A DNA stretch of 6,518 bases from Elusimicrobia bacterium HGW-Elusimicrobia-2 (GTDB lineage: Bacteria; CG03), in the NCBI GenBank assembly GCA_002841685.1, contig PHAM01000079.1:1-6518 (forward strand). Direction: 5' to 3'. A model generated the notes under the pieces. That model was not told the origin of the DNA. It saw nothing but the letters and a program-made list of their open reading frames with translations, and made no database searches. Both the position numbers and the translations under genes were made by a program. Below are positions 1 through 4,744 of this stretch, piece after piece; position 1 is the stretch's first letter, and every line of letters begins with the position of its first letter.

Positions 1-349
1 ATTTAAAAAATTTGCAGTTCAGGTGCCTTTCAATTTGCTATAAAAATTGTAAATTGCTACGATTTGGCTGGCGAAAGTAGAGAATCGCTCAATTTAGGTT
101 CTTAATACATTTTACAAAAGAATCCCTGTTTTGTTAATAACGTACGTTGCTGTCACAATCAGGCAGGTTTCCGAGGACTATACTGAAGTTTTCTGTTTTT
201 CCAAGAACGTCTAAATGATTTTATTAATGATTACTTCTTCCAATGTATGTCCAATATGTTTCAAATAGACTTTGTTCTGAATATTAGAAAACAAATTCAT
301 TAATTTCAAAAGTAATCAAAGAGGTTCTGACTTGGCAAAAGAAATAACC
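1..349. other. AT-rich region without a recognised gene
   Basis: No long open frame and no protein family I recognise on either strand. The plus strand has only short frames: one of about 32 codons ending near 104, and one opening after a stop at 278-280 that runs through the terminator hairpin to a stop at 374-376. Because a plus-strand terminator follows at 350-371, the segment may hold the decayed end of a gene or a small RNA, but nothing positively shows this. Confidence 0.4.
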
Positions 350-371
350 GCTCAATTTATTGAGCTTTTTT
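350..371 (+). terminator. Rho-independent terminator, plus strand
   Basis: GCTCAAT at 350-356 pairs perfectly with ATTGAGC at 359-365 around TT (in practice a 6-bp stem with a TTTA loop). Six T follow at 366-371. On the minus strand the stem is followed by GGTTATTTC rather than a T tract, so it serves plus-strand transcription coming from the left. No plus-strand gene is visible upstream, so it is an orphan; it may also block read-through antisense to the minus-strand operon whose last stop is at 396-398. Confidence 0.75.
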
Positions 372-395
372 CCCGATAAATCCGACAACTGCAAT

Positions 396-1070
396 TCAAT
401 ACTTAAGCACCTTGCGCGCCATTTGATGGAGTTCGGGATTCGCCAGAGCCGTGATTTTCTTTTTTACAACTCTGGAAAAATACTCCCTCTCTGTTTTGCT
501 TAATTTTTCCCCGTTCAGCTTCTTCGCGAATAGTTCCTTCTGTTTCGGTGAAAATATCTGGGATTGAGCATATTCCAAAGACAGCCTCTCATATTTTTGC
601 CGCGAATCAACTGCCTTCGAATCACTTTCGCTCAGATAATTATTGAATATTTCCTCTATCCGCTCCGGATTCAGGCGATACGTTCCCGCGGTTACAAAAT
701 CCCGCTTATCTTTGAAGCCCTTATAAAAAGAGTTGAGGCGGTTTAAATCTTTCTTAGTCCGGCTGACATCGGCTTTCCCGGGCCAGGGGCATTTTATTTT
801 CAGGCGTTTATACAACGCCATGGAAAGCAGCGCCAGATCTTTCAAAAGCGCCCTGTCCTCATTCTTCCGCAACATTTTGCTCACACGCACATAATTAAAC
901 AAGCCCTTCGCGGCGGCGTTAAACAACATTACCGGAAATCCTTCCAATAATCTTATTTCACGGCTGAGTATCACTTCCGCAAGGACTTTGTTTGCATTGG
1001 GGGCTTCTTCCGGCGCCAGCACGGCAAAACCCAAATCCCTGACTTTCTCCAGCAGATTTTTATTCGTCAT
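396..1070 (-). CDS. Unrecognised 224-aa partner of the nucleotidyltransferase
   Basis: I do not recognise this family. It is a 224-residue, soluble, basic and mostly helical protein with no signal peptide or membrane segment. Its ATG at 1068-1070 lies 11 bp inside the end of the nucleotidyltransferase gene and follows an AAGGGG ribosome site four bases away, so the two are cotranscribed and probably translationally coupled. The C-terminus (about 172-215: SPKQKELF, then SKTEREYFSR and VVKKKITALA) has a spacing reminiscent of sigma-region-4/LuxR-type helix-turn-helix domains, followed by a basic helix. A DNA-binding antitoxin or regulator role is therefore possible but is inference. The mid-region (40-125) carries many Lys/Arg and could also touch nucleic acid. 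It is the last gene of the operon; no minus-strand terminator is visible beyond the TGA at 396-398. Confidence 0.85.
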   Translation of the reverse strand: MTNKNLLEKVRDLGFAVLAPEEAPNANKVLAEVILSREIRLLEGFPVMLFNAAAKGLFNYVRVSKMLRKNEDRALLKDLALLSMALYKRLKIKCPWPGKADVSRTKKDLNRLNSFYKGFKDKRDFVTAGTYRLNPERIEEIFNNYLSESDSKAVDSRQKYERLSLEYAQSQIFSPKQKELFAKKLNGEKLSKTEREYFSRVVKKKITALANPELHQMARKVLKY

Positions 1071-1647
1071 AAATCCCCTTTTTCCTCACCATCGCCAGAA
1101 AATGCGCCATACACCTGTTCACTTTATCCTCCGACACATCATACAGCGCCGTTTCTTTGAACCTGCTCTCCAAGCGGCCCATATTGATCTCATCTTTTTT
1201 CGCTTTAACCAGCGCAAGACAGTCTTCCATATCAACCTGCGCGCCCCTGAACAGTTTGCTGATAATGAGATCATAATAATTCAGCGCCCCCAAATATATG
1301 TGCGAGAATTCCTTTAAAAGAATGTGATTGCCCTCTTTGAGCGGCGATTCCAGAAGTTCGGTTGTGTGGATCTGTTTTCCTCTGAACAGATCAAATATGA
1401 AACCGTCATCTTTTTTCCAGCCGGGCCCTCTGTCCGGCCTATACCCTATATCCCGCAGCACATCAATCAAATACGCGTGCTCCTTTTCCTCCGGGACAAT
1501 CAGATCGATGTCTTTCGTCGAGAACTTGATTCCCAGAAGAGTCATCGCGGTACCGCCGCAGGCGATTAAATGGACGGGCCTGTTCAAAAAATCATTCCAG
1601 CCCGCGAGCGTTTCCAGAAGCCCCTGTTTATTTATTCTATTTTGCAT
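1060..1647 (-). CDS. DUF6036/AbiEii-like nucleotidyltransferase
   Basis: A 195-aa protein of the minimal nucleotidyltransferase fold. Visible motifs are CGGTAM at 30-35 (the GG-[ST]-A loop that grips the nucleotide), DIDL at 46-49 (metal-binding acids D46 and D48), a likely third acid D86 in FIFDLF, and a C-terminal helical part with SKLFRG (130-135) followed by D139, E141 and D142, resembling the K...KD..D pattern of AbiEii and DUF6036 proteins. Members of this superfamily include toxins that transfer NMP to tRNA or to partner proteins (AbiEii/MenT, MNT-HEPN); which reaction applies here is unknown. The open frame extends upstream to a TTG at 1657-1659, but that codon sits inside the 16-bp operator palindrome and has no ribosome site; the ATG at 1645-1647 is preferred, although it too lacks a clear Shine-Dalgarno. 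First gene of a two-gene operon, overlapping its partner by 11 bp. Confidence 0.85.
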   Translation of the reverse strand: MQNRINKQGLLETLAGWNDFLNRPVHLIACGGTAMTLLGIKFSTKDIDLIVPEEKEHAYLIDVLRDIGYRPDRGPGWKKDDGFIFDLFRGKQIHTTELLESPLKEGNHILLKEFSHIYLGALNYYDLIISKLFRGAQVDMEDCLALVKAKKDEINMGRLESRFKETALYDVSEDKVNRCMAHFLAMVRKKGIYDE

Positions 1648-1653
1648 AATTTT

Positions 1654-1705
1654 ATACAATTAATTGTATTTTTACATACAATTGCTTGCTCATATTTATA
1701 CAATT
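1654..1705 (-). promoter_or_regulatory. Phased operator array of the nucleotidyltransferase operon
   Basis: The octamer ATACAATT (plus strand) occurs at 1654-1661, 1676-1683 and 1698-1705, exactly 22 bp apart, about two helical turns. The gene-proximal copy is joined to an inverted copy at 1662-1669, giving a perfect 16-bp palindrome, ATACAATTAATTGTAT (1654-1669). The distal copy overlaps the -10 box and the others lie in the 5' leader just before the start codon. This geometry suits cooperative binding of a repressor to one face of the helix. Either operon product, most likely the 224-aa protein, could be the binder; that is inference. Confidence 0.75.
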
Positions 1706-1723
1706 TTGTTCGTTATTTGTCAA
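1695..1723 (-). promoter_or_regulatory. Sigma70 promoter of the nucleotidyltransferase operon
   Basis: Reading the minus strand: TTGACA (-35, perfect) at 1718-1723, a 17-bp spacer, then TATAAA (-10, 5 of 6) at 1695-1700. Predicted start of transcription is near 1688, leaving a leader of about 40 bases that carries two operator copies. The -35 box overlaps the last codons of the DUF167 gene, so the operon promoter is embedded in its neighbour. Confidence 0.75.
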
Positions 1724-1937
1724 TTATTTCGATGAGCTTTACGGACTCGCCGGCGCCGTGGACAATGCTGATTTCAGATTTCGCGACGCCGAAATGTTCC
1801 GACAATATTTCCATGAGACGCTTATTGGCCTTACCCTTCTGAGGCAGAGCGTCCACTTTCACGCAGAGCATCCCGTCGGCGCGCTTACTAACCGACGCCG
1901 TTTTACTGAAGGCTGTGACTTTAACTTTTATCTTCAT
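1713..1937 (-). CDS. yggU: DUF167 (UPF0235, YggU-family) protein
   Basis: A 74-aa protein matching the small DUF167 family along its full length: an N-terminal strand (KIKVKVTAF, 2-10), the family hallmark QKGKANK (33-39), a helix LMEILSEHFG, then KSEISIV and a glycine before SVK (65-67), ending in a strand. The molecular role of the family is unknown; it is a widespread conserved housekeeping-type protein. The ATG at 1935-1937 follows the ATPase stop codon by 16 bp without a clear Shine-Dalgarno, so it may depend on ATPase transcription. Its 3' end contains the -35 box of the downstream operon. It is probably the native chromosomal gene between two accessory cassettes. Confidence 0.88.
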   Translation of the reverse strand: MKIKVKVTAFSKTASVSKRADGMLCVKVDALPQKGKANKRLMEILSEHFGVAKSEISIVHGAGESVKLIEIIDK

Positions 1938-1953
1938 AGTTTAGGCGCCATTA

Positions 1954-3096
1954 TTACTTCCCCGATAAAATGATGGGAAGTTTTTTTAGGATATTATCAA
2001 AAGAATAAATTTGTATCCGGCCTTCCCGCGCGTAACGGTTCCCTCCGTAAACAAAATATGCTTTTGCCGACGGATAATCCTTGAGAAAAGATTTCAATCC
2101 GCTTAACATGGATTTTGCTATTCTCCGCGTGCGCTTAATCTCAAAGGCGTATATTCCTTTTTTCCCGTACATTACAAAATCCACTTCCCTATTATTTGAT
2201 GTTCTCCAGTAAAATATTTTATAACCTAAATTCAGATATTCGTTAATTGCCCGAAGCTCCTGATAAAATAAACTTTCAAAAGCAATTCCCTCCGCCTGTT
2301 CAGGCATATCCAGAGGGCCCATCGGTCTTAACGTGCGGTAAACTCCAACGTCAAAGAAGTAGAATTTAGGATGATTGACCAGCCGCCGTTTCGCTCGTCT
2401 GATAAAAACAGGCAGACGCCCTGCGATAAGAAGGTCTTCCAATATCGTAAAATAATTTTCAACCACTTTCCTCTCAACAGCGCAATCCCGCGCAACAGAA
2501 GTAATATTTAAAACTGACCCTTGAGAAAAACTCGCTGCTTCTAAAAAGCGGGCAAACCGGCTCAGGTTTCTGGTTAATCCTTCCTGAAAAACTTCTTCTT
2601 CCAGATATGTTTTTATATAGCTTTCCAGATACCTTCCGGAATCTGCCTCGGTATAGACACAGGGCAGTTGTCCATATTTAAGAGAATGCTGTAGATTGAA
2701 ATCCCTGCCCAGTTCGACGGAAGTTAACGGGTACATGTGATAGGTGAGAGCTCGCCCGCCCAGCAAATTTATGCCTTTTTTCCTTAGTTTCCTGGGGCTT
2801 GAACCCGTAAGAACAAACTTGTATCTGCAGTTTTCGATAAGTCGGTGCACTTCATTCAGTAGTTCGGGAATCCTCTGAATTTCGTCAACAACCACCCATC
2901 CTTTCCATTTTTCAGGTATAAATGTTTTCAATCTCTGGGGGTTTGCCAAAAGATCATTGAATAGTTCTGCTTCAAGCAGATCTAAATAGACTGCGTCAGG
3001 GAAAATGCTTTTTACCCAGGTTGTCTTTCCTGTCCCGCGCGGGCCGAATAAAAAGAAACTTTTTCCTTTTGGCGGCTTTATTAATCTGGAATACAT
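1954..3096 (-). CDS. AAA ATPase with DUF4143 C-terminal domain
   Basis: A 380-aa protein of the common AAA_14/DUF4143 architecture. The N-terminal ATPase has a Walker A motif GPRGTGKTT (18-26), a Walker B motif VVVDEIQ (68-74), sensor-1 TGSS (97-100) and GGRA (113-116). A middle winged-helix-like segment (about 170-240) follows. The C-terminal domain has the outline of a PD-(D/E)XK nuclease: E279 in YQELR, REVDF (303-307) and FEIKR (318-322). Members are abundant, horizontally mobile and often near toxin-antitoxin genes, but their function is not established. The length is normal and all motifs are intact, so it should be active. There is no Shine-Dalgarno before the ATG at 3094-3096 and the next in-frame Met is residue 121; the promoter places the transcript start at or next to this ATG, implying leaderless translation. 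DUF167 follows after 16 bp. Confidence 0.92.
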   Translation of the reverse strand: MYSRLIKPPKGKSFFLFGPRGTGKTTWVKSIFPDAVYLDLLEAELFNDLLANPQRLKTFIPEKWKGWVVVDEIQRIPELLNEVHRLIENCRYKFVLTGSSPRKLRKKGINLLGGRALTYHMYPLTSVELGRDFNLQHSLKYGQLPCVYTEADSGRYLESYIKTYLEEEVFQEGLTRNLSRFARFLEAASFSQGSVLNITSVARDCAVERKVVENYFTILEDLLIAGRLPVFIRRAKRRLVNHPKFYFFDVGVYRTLRPMGPLDMPEQAEGIAFESLFYQELRAINEYLNLGYKIFYWRTSNNREVDFVMYGKKGIYAFEIKRTRRIAKSMLSGLKSFLKDYPSAKAYFVYGGNRYAREGRIQIYSFDNILKKLPIILSGK

Positions 3097-3099
3097 AGT

Positions 3100-3145
3100 T
3101 CCATTTTACATATATTTATGGAATTGTCAACTCCATTCTACATAT
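3100..3145 (-). repeat. Repeated 14-bp motif flanking the ATPase promoter
   Basis: On the minus strand ATATGTAAAATGGA (3100-3113) and ATATGTAGAATGGA (3132-3145) match at 13 of 14 positions, 32 bp apart. One copy covers the -10 box and start site; the other sits just upstream of the -35 box. An inverted TCCAT/ATGGA pair (3100-3104 with 3118-3122) adds a third half-site in the opposite direction. The layout suggests an operator for a repressor that bridges the promoter; its identity is unknown. Confidence 0.55.
3103..3130 (-). promoter_or_regulatory. Sigma70 promoter of the ATPase gene, probably leaderless
   Basis: Minus strand: TTGACA (perfect) at 3125-3130, a 16-bp spacer, TAAAAT at 3103-3108. 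Counting about seven bases downstream puts the first transcribed base at or beside position 3096, the A of the ATPase ATG. The short gap after the RelE gene (stop at 3153-3155) holds this promoter, so the ATPase is not dependent on the toxin-antitoxin operon. Confidence 0.7.
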
Positions 3146-3152
3146 TCCTTTT

Positions 3153-3434
3153 TCAGCGGCGCATTTTTTTTAACGCAAGCTCCAAATCTTTTCTATGAAT
3201 TATTCTGCCAATAATTATTTTATTGCTCATCATACTAAAAAGCACCCTGTAATCCTGAACTTTTAATTCATATTTAGCGGGCTTGAACAGCCTTCTAATC
3301 TTTTTAATTCTGTAGCCGTCGGGAAAAGGGTTTTTCTCAAGAAATAATATTTCTTTGAATATAACGCGCGCAATCTTTTCTGATATTTTATTGAGATCTT
3401 TTTCCGCACGCGGCGTACTGAAAACCTTAAACAT
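3153..3434 (-). CDS. RelE/ParE-superfamily toxin
   Basis: A 93-aa basic protein with the RelE/ParE toxin layout: an N-terminal strand (FKVFSTPRAEKDL), two helices (about 10-35), then the sheet YELKVQDYRVLFSM (55-68) and KIIIGRIIHRKDLE (72-85). Candidate catalytic or RNA-binding residues are K58, R63, R77, H80 and R81, close to the basic set used by RelE-type ribosome-dependent mRNA interferases. The YRVLF and IHRKDL elements favour the RelE side over the gyrase-poisoning ParE side, but the target is not proven. The ATG at 3432-3434 overlaps the antitoxin stop by 8 bp and has only an A-rich weak ribosome site, so translational coupling to the antitoxin is likely. It looks complete. Confidence 0.9.
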   Translation of the reverse strand: MFKVFSTPRAEKDLNKISEKIARVIFKEILFLEKNPFPDGYRIKKIRRLFKPAKYELKVQDYRVLFSMMSNKIIIGRIIHRKDLELALKKMRR

Positions 3435-3693
3435 TTATCTTTTTTTCTTTAAGATATTTACGGAAATTTCTGTATTGGCCTTTTTCTATATCTTTATCAA
3501 TCTCATCCAGCATTTTTTGAAACTTCGGCGAGTGCGTCAGGATATATTCTTCAAGCGTATCTTCATCAATGCGGGAAAGAATAGCTTTTGGTTTCCCTCT
3601 GAAAGTTATAATCACATCACTTCCCTGTTCCGTAAAAGCAATAATATCAGGTGTCCTTACTTTAAGATCCCGCATGTTCGCGTATTTAATCAT
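3427..3693 (-). CDS. Phd/YefM-family antitoxin
   Basis: An 88-aa antitoxin. The N-terminal Phd/YefM DNA-binding fold is visible as MRDLKVRTPDIIAF, then EQGSDVIITFRGKPKAILSRI (22-42), the family's strand-turn-strand core with its G-KP signature. The charged helical C-terminus (55-88, many K, D, E) is the part that wraps around and inhibits the RelE-type toxin. An ideal ribosome site AAAGGAGG (plus 3700-3707) lies six bases before the ATG at 3691-3693, fixing this start rather than Met7. That is much stronger than the toxin's site and would give antitoxin excess. First gene of the pair, with its own promoter and operator. Confidence 0.92.
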   Translation of the reverse strand: MIKYANMRDLKVRTPDIIAFTEQGSDVIITFRGKPKAILSRIDEDTLEEYILTHSPKFQKMLDEIDKDIEKGQYRNFRKYLKEKKINV

Positions 3694-3705
3694 AGCAAGC
3701 CTCCT

Positions 3706-3727
3706 TTGTAGCTCAAAAAAGCTACAA
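3706..3727 (-). promoter_or_regulatory. Antitoxin operator (inverted repeat)
   Basis: A perfect 8-bp inverted repeat TTGTAGCT-N6-AGCTACAA (arms 3706-3713 and 3720-3727). It covers the predicted transcription start and abuts the ribosome site, where a Phd/YefM antitoxin or its toxin complex would block initiation. Confidence 0.75.
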
Positions 3728-3731
3728 CAAT

Positions 3732-3760
3732 AGTTTAATGTTATTCAACTCACTTGTCAA
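3732..3760 (-). promoter_or_regulatory. Sigma70 promoter of the Phd-RelE operon
   Basis: Minus strand: TTGACA (perfect) at 3755-3760, a 17-bp spacer, TAAACT (4 of 6) at 3732-3737. The predicted start near 3725 falls within the inverted-repeat operator. Confidence 0.7.
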
Positions 3761-3801
3761 GCGCATATCTAAAATTTTGCTTACATAATCGTGATTATCA
3801 G

Positions 3802-4047
3802 TCAGAGGGCTAACTCAATGCGTAGCGCAGTTGCAATATTGGCCATACTTTCGCTGTTAAGTTTTCCTATTTTTTTACCAAGATCACTTTTATAAATAGT
3901 AAAAATAGAGTCAGCTTGAAACTTCGTAAATTTCGGCAGTCCCTCTCCATGAAAGAGAACCTCGACAGGATAAACAGCATCTATATTTTTTGTTGTTCCG
4001 GAAATGACTACAACATTGCCACCCCTACACGGTAACAGAAGTTCGTG
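3802..4047 (-). pseudogene. MazF/PemK-family toxin gene, 3' remnant
   Basis: An open frame of 81 codons on the minus strand, ending at TGA 3802-3804, with no usable ATG or GTG start and a stop (4048-4050) just upstream. From about codon 9 it reads like the C-terminal two thirds of a MazF/PemK endoribonuclease: NVVVISGTTKNI, AVYPVEVLF, then GLPKFTKFQADSI, TIYKSDLGKKIGKL and a final helix ATALRIELAL. These match the family pattern of a central strand, the 'GLp..s....dqi.tidks.l.kkiG.L' segment and the closing helix. The N-terminal segment with the 'RPalVis' strand is missing and the first eight codons look unrelated. It cannot encode a functional toxin and no antitoxin gene survives next to it. 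The frame itself is undamaged, so the truncation may be recent. Confidence 0.75.
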
Positions 4048-4067
4048 CTATGCAGTTACTCAATTTA

Positions 4068-4209
4068 TCCACCCTAACGGGTATAATATTTCTTTTTTAA
4101 TGTGGCAACTCTACCCTGTCGGGCTTATTTTATACATTATCATCGCAAACTATACCCGAAAAGGTATAGTTTATAATAAAAAACTTGACATTGCGCCCGG
4201 AAGGGTCTA
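4068..4209 (+). promoter_or_regulatory. Four HipB-type operators, 41-42 bp apart
   Basis: Four 18-bp sites fit TATACC-N6-GGTATA. Site A 4068-4085 is TCCACC-N6-GGTATA, site B 4110-4127 TCTACC-N6-GGCTTA, site C 4151-4168 TATACC-N6-GGTATA (perfect), site D 4192-4209 TGCGCC-N6-GGTCTA. Centres are 42, 41 and 41 bp apart, close to four helical turns. Site D lies in the spacer between -35 and -10. E. coli hipBA also has four operators, TATCC-N8-GGATA, of the same 18-bp total length, so HipB-mediated autorepression is the natural reading. A and B are partial matches and D the weakest, but the regular phasing supports them. Confidence 0.7.
4147..4172 (+). promoter_or_regulatory. Perfect 10-bp inverted repeat (core hip operator C)
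   Basis: AAACTATACC at 4147-4156 pairs perfectly with GGTATAGTTT at 4163-4172 around CGAAAA. It is upstream of the hipB -35 box and is not followed by a T tract, so it is an operator and not a terminator. It is the best of the four hip sites. Confidence 0.8.
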
Positions 4210-4213
4210 TACT
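4185..4213 (+). promoter_or_regulatory. Sigma70 promoter of hipBST
   Basis: TTGACA (perfect) at 4185-4190, a 17-bp spacer, TATACT (5 of 6) at 4208-4213. The transcript would start near 4220, leaving a leader of only about ten bases before the hipB ATG at 4231. Operator D fills the spacer. Confidence 0.8.
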
Positions 4214-4230
4214 ATTGCCGAGGCATGAAG

Positions 4231-4437
4231 ATGAATAATATAGGCAAACATATCAAAGAATTAAGAAAAAAATTCCACCTTACGCAGGTGGAATTATCTG
4301 AGCGCGCGGGAGTTGGCTTGCGATTTATCAGGGAACTGGAAAACGGCAAGACGACCGTACAGCTTGATAAGGTTGATCAAGTCTTACGGTTTTTCGGTTA
4401 CCACATTGATATCACAAAAGATGAAAACAAATTATAG
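4231..4437 (+). CDS. hipB: HipB-like XRE-family antitoxin and repressor
   Basis: A 68-aa single-domain helix-turn-helix protein of the XRE/y4mF-HipB type: IGKHIKELRKK (4-14), LTQVELSERAG (17-27), the recognition region VGLRFIRELENGK (28-40), then LDKVDQVLRFFGY (45-57) and a short charged tail. It binds operators upstream of its own operon and, in hipBST systems, contributes to restraining the kinase and augmenting HipS. An ATG at 4225 is in frame but only one base after the GAGG ribosome site (4220-4223); the ATG at 4231 is seven bases away and is chosen. The stop overlaps hipS by 17 bp. It is slightly shorter than many HipB proteins because the C-terminal extension is brief. Confidence 0.9.
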   Translation: MNNIGKHIKELRKKFHLTQVELSERAGVGLRFIRELENGKTTVQLDKVDQVLRFFGYHIDITKDENKL

Positions 4438-4744
4438 AAAAGCAACCGTATATTCAAACGGTCAAAAAGCCGGCATTATAGAAGAAACCGCTCACGGTTA
4501 TAAATTCACATACGAAAAAGATTTCATTGAAAAAAATACGCCGATTGCTGTTTCACTGCCTCTGCAGATAGATGCCTATGAAAGCGGCGCGCTCTTCCCT
4601 TTTTTTCAGGGGCTGCTTCCAGAAGGATGGTATCTTGAAATGGTCGCGTCCACATTGAAAATAGACAGAGAAGATGATTACGGACTTCTTCTGGCCACCT
4701 GTAAAGAAACCATCGGCGCAATATCCATAGAGGAAATATTATGA
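4421..4744 (+). CDS. hipS: HipS: free-standing HipA N-terminal domain, antitoxin
   Basis: A 107-aa protein equivalent to the N-terminal subdomain of HipA (Couple_hipA), encoded separately. Recognisable are KATVYSNGQKAGIIEE (7-22), YKFTYEKDF (27-35), PIAVSLPL (41-48), FPFFQGLLPEGW (59-70) and DYGLLLATC near the C-terminus. In the characterised enteropathogenic E. coli HipBST system this small subunit, not HipB, is the main antitoxin and places a tryptophan at the kinase active site; W70 in PEGW is the likely counterpart. The frame is open further upstream, to an ATG at 4313, but that part lies inside hipB in another frame; the ATG at 4421, which overlaps the hipB end by 17 bp, gives the family's usual length. 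It joins hipT by an ATGA stop-start overlap (4741-4744), which should couple synthesis of the two. Confidence 0.88.
   Translation: MKTNYRKATVYSNGQKAGIIEETAHGYKFTYEKDFIEKNTPIAVSLPLQIDAYESGALFPFFQGLLPEGWYLEMVASTLKIDREDDYGLLLATCKETIGAISIEEIL

Noticed and set aside
1657-1659. TTG as the nucleotidyltransferase start
   Set aside because: It sits inside the operator palindrome with no ribosome site, and an ATG follows four codons later at 1645-1647 ahead of the conserved part.
4082-4087. Extra TATAAT boxes at 4082-4087 and 4172-4177
   Set aside because: Neither has an acceptable -35 box 16-18 bp upstream; both arise from the hip operator half-sites and AT-rich context.
4004-4228. Plus-strand frame of 74 codons upstream of hipB
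   Set aside because: It runs across the hip operators and promoter, has no family resemblance, and begins inside the antisense of the mazF remnant.
4664-4744. Near-identical AGAGGAAATATT at 4729-4740 and 5664-5675, flanking hipT
   Set aside because: Only 12 bases match and the flanks differ; the first is an ordinary ribosome site and the second lies over the end of the possible ksgA fragment. Chance is the simpler explanation.
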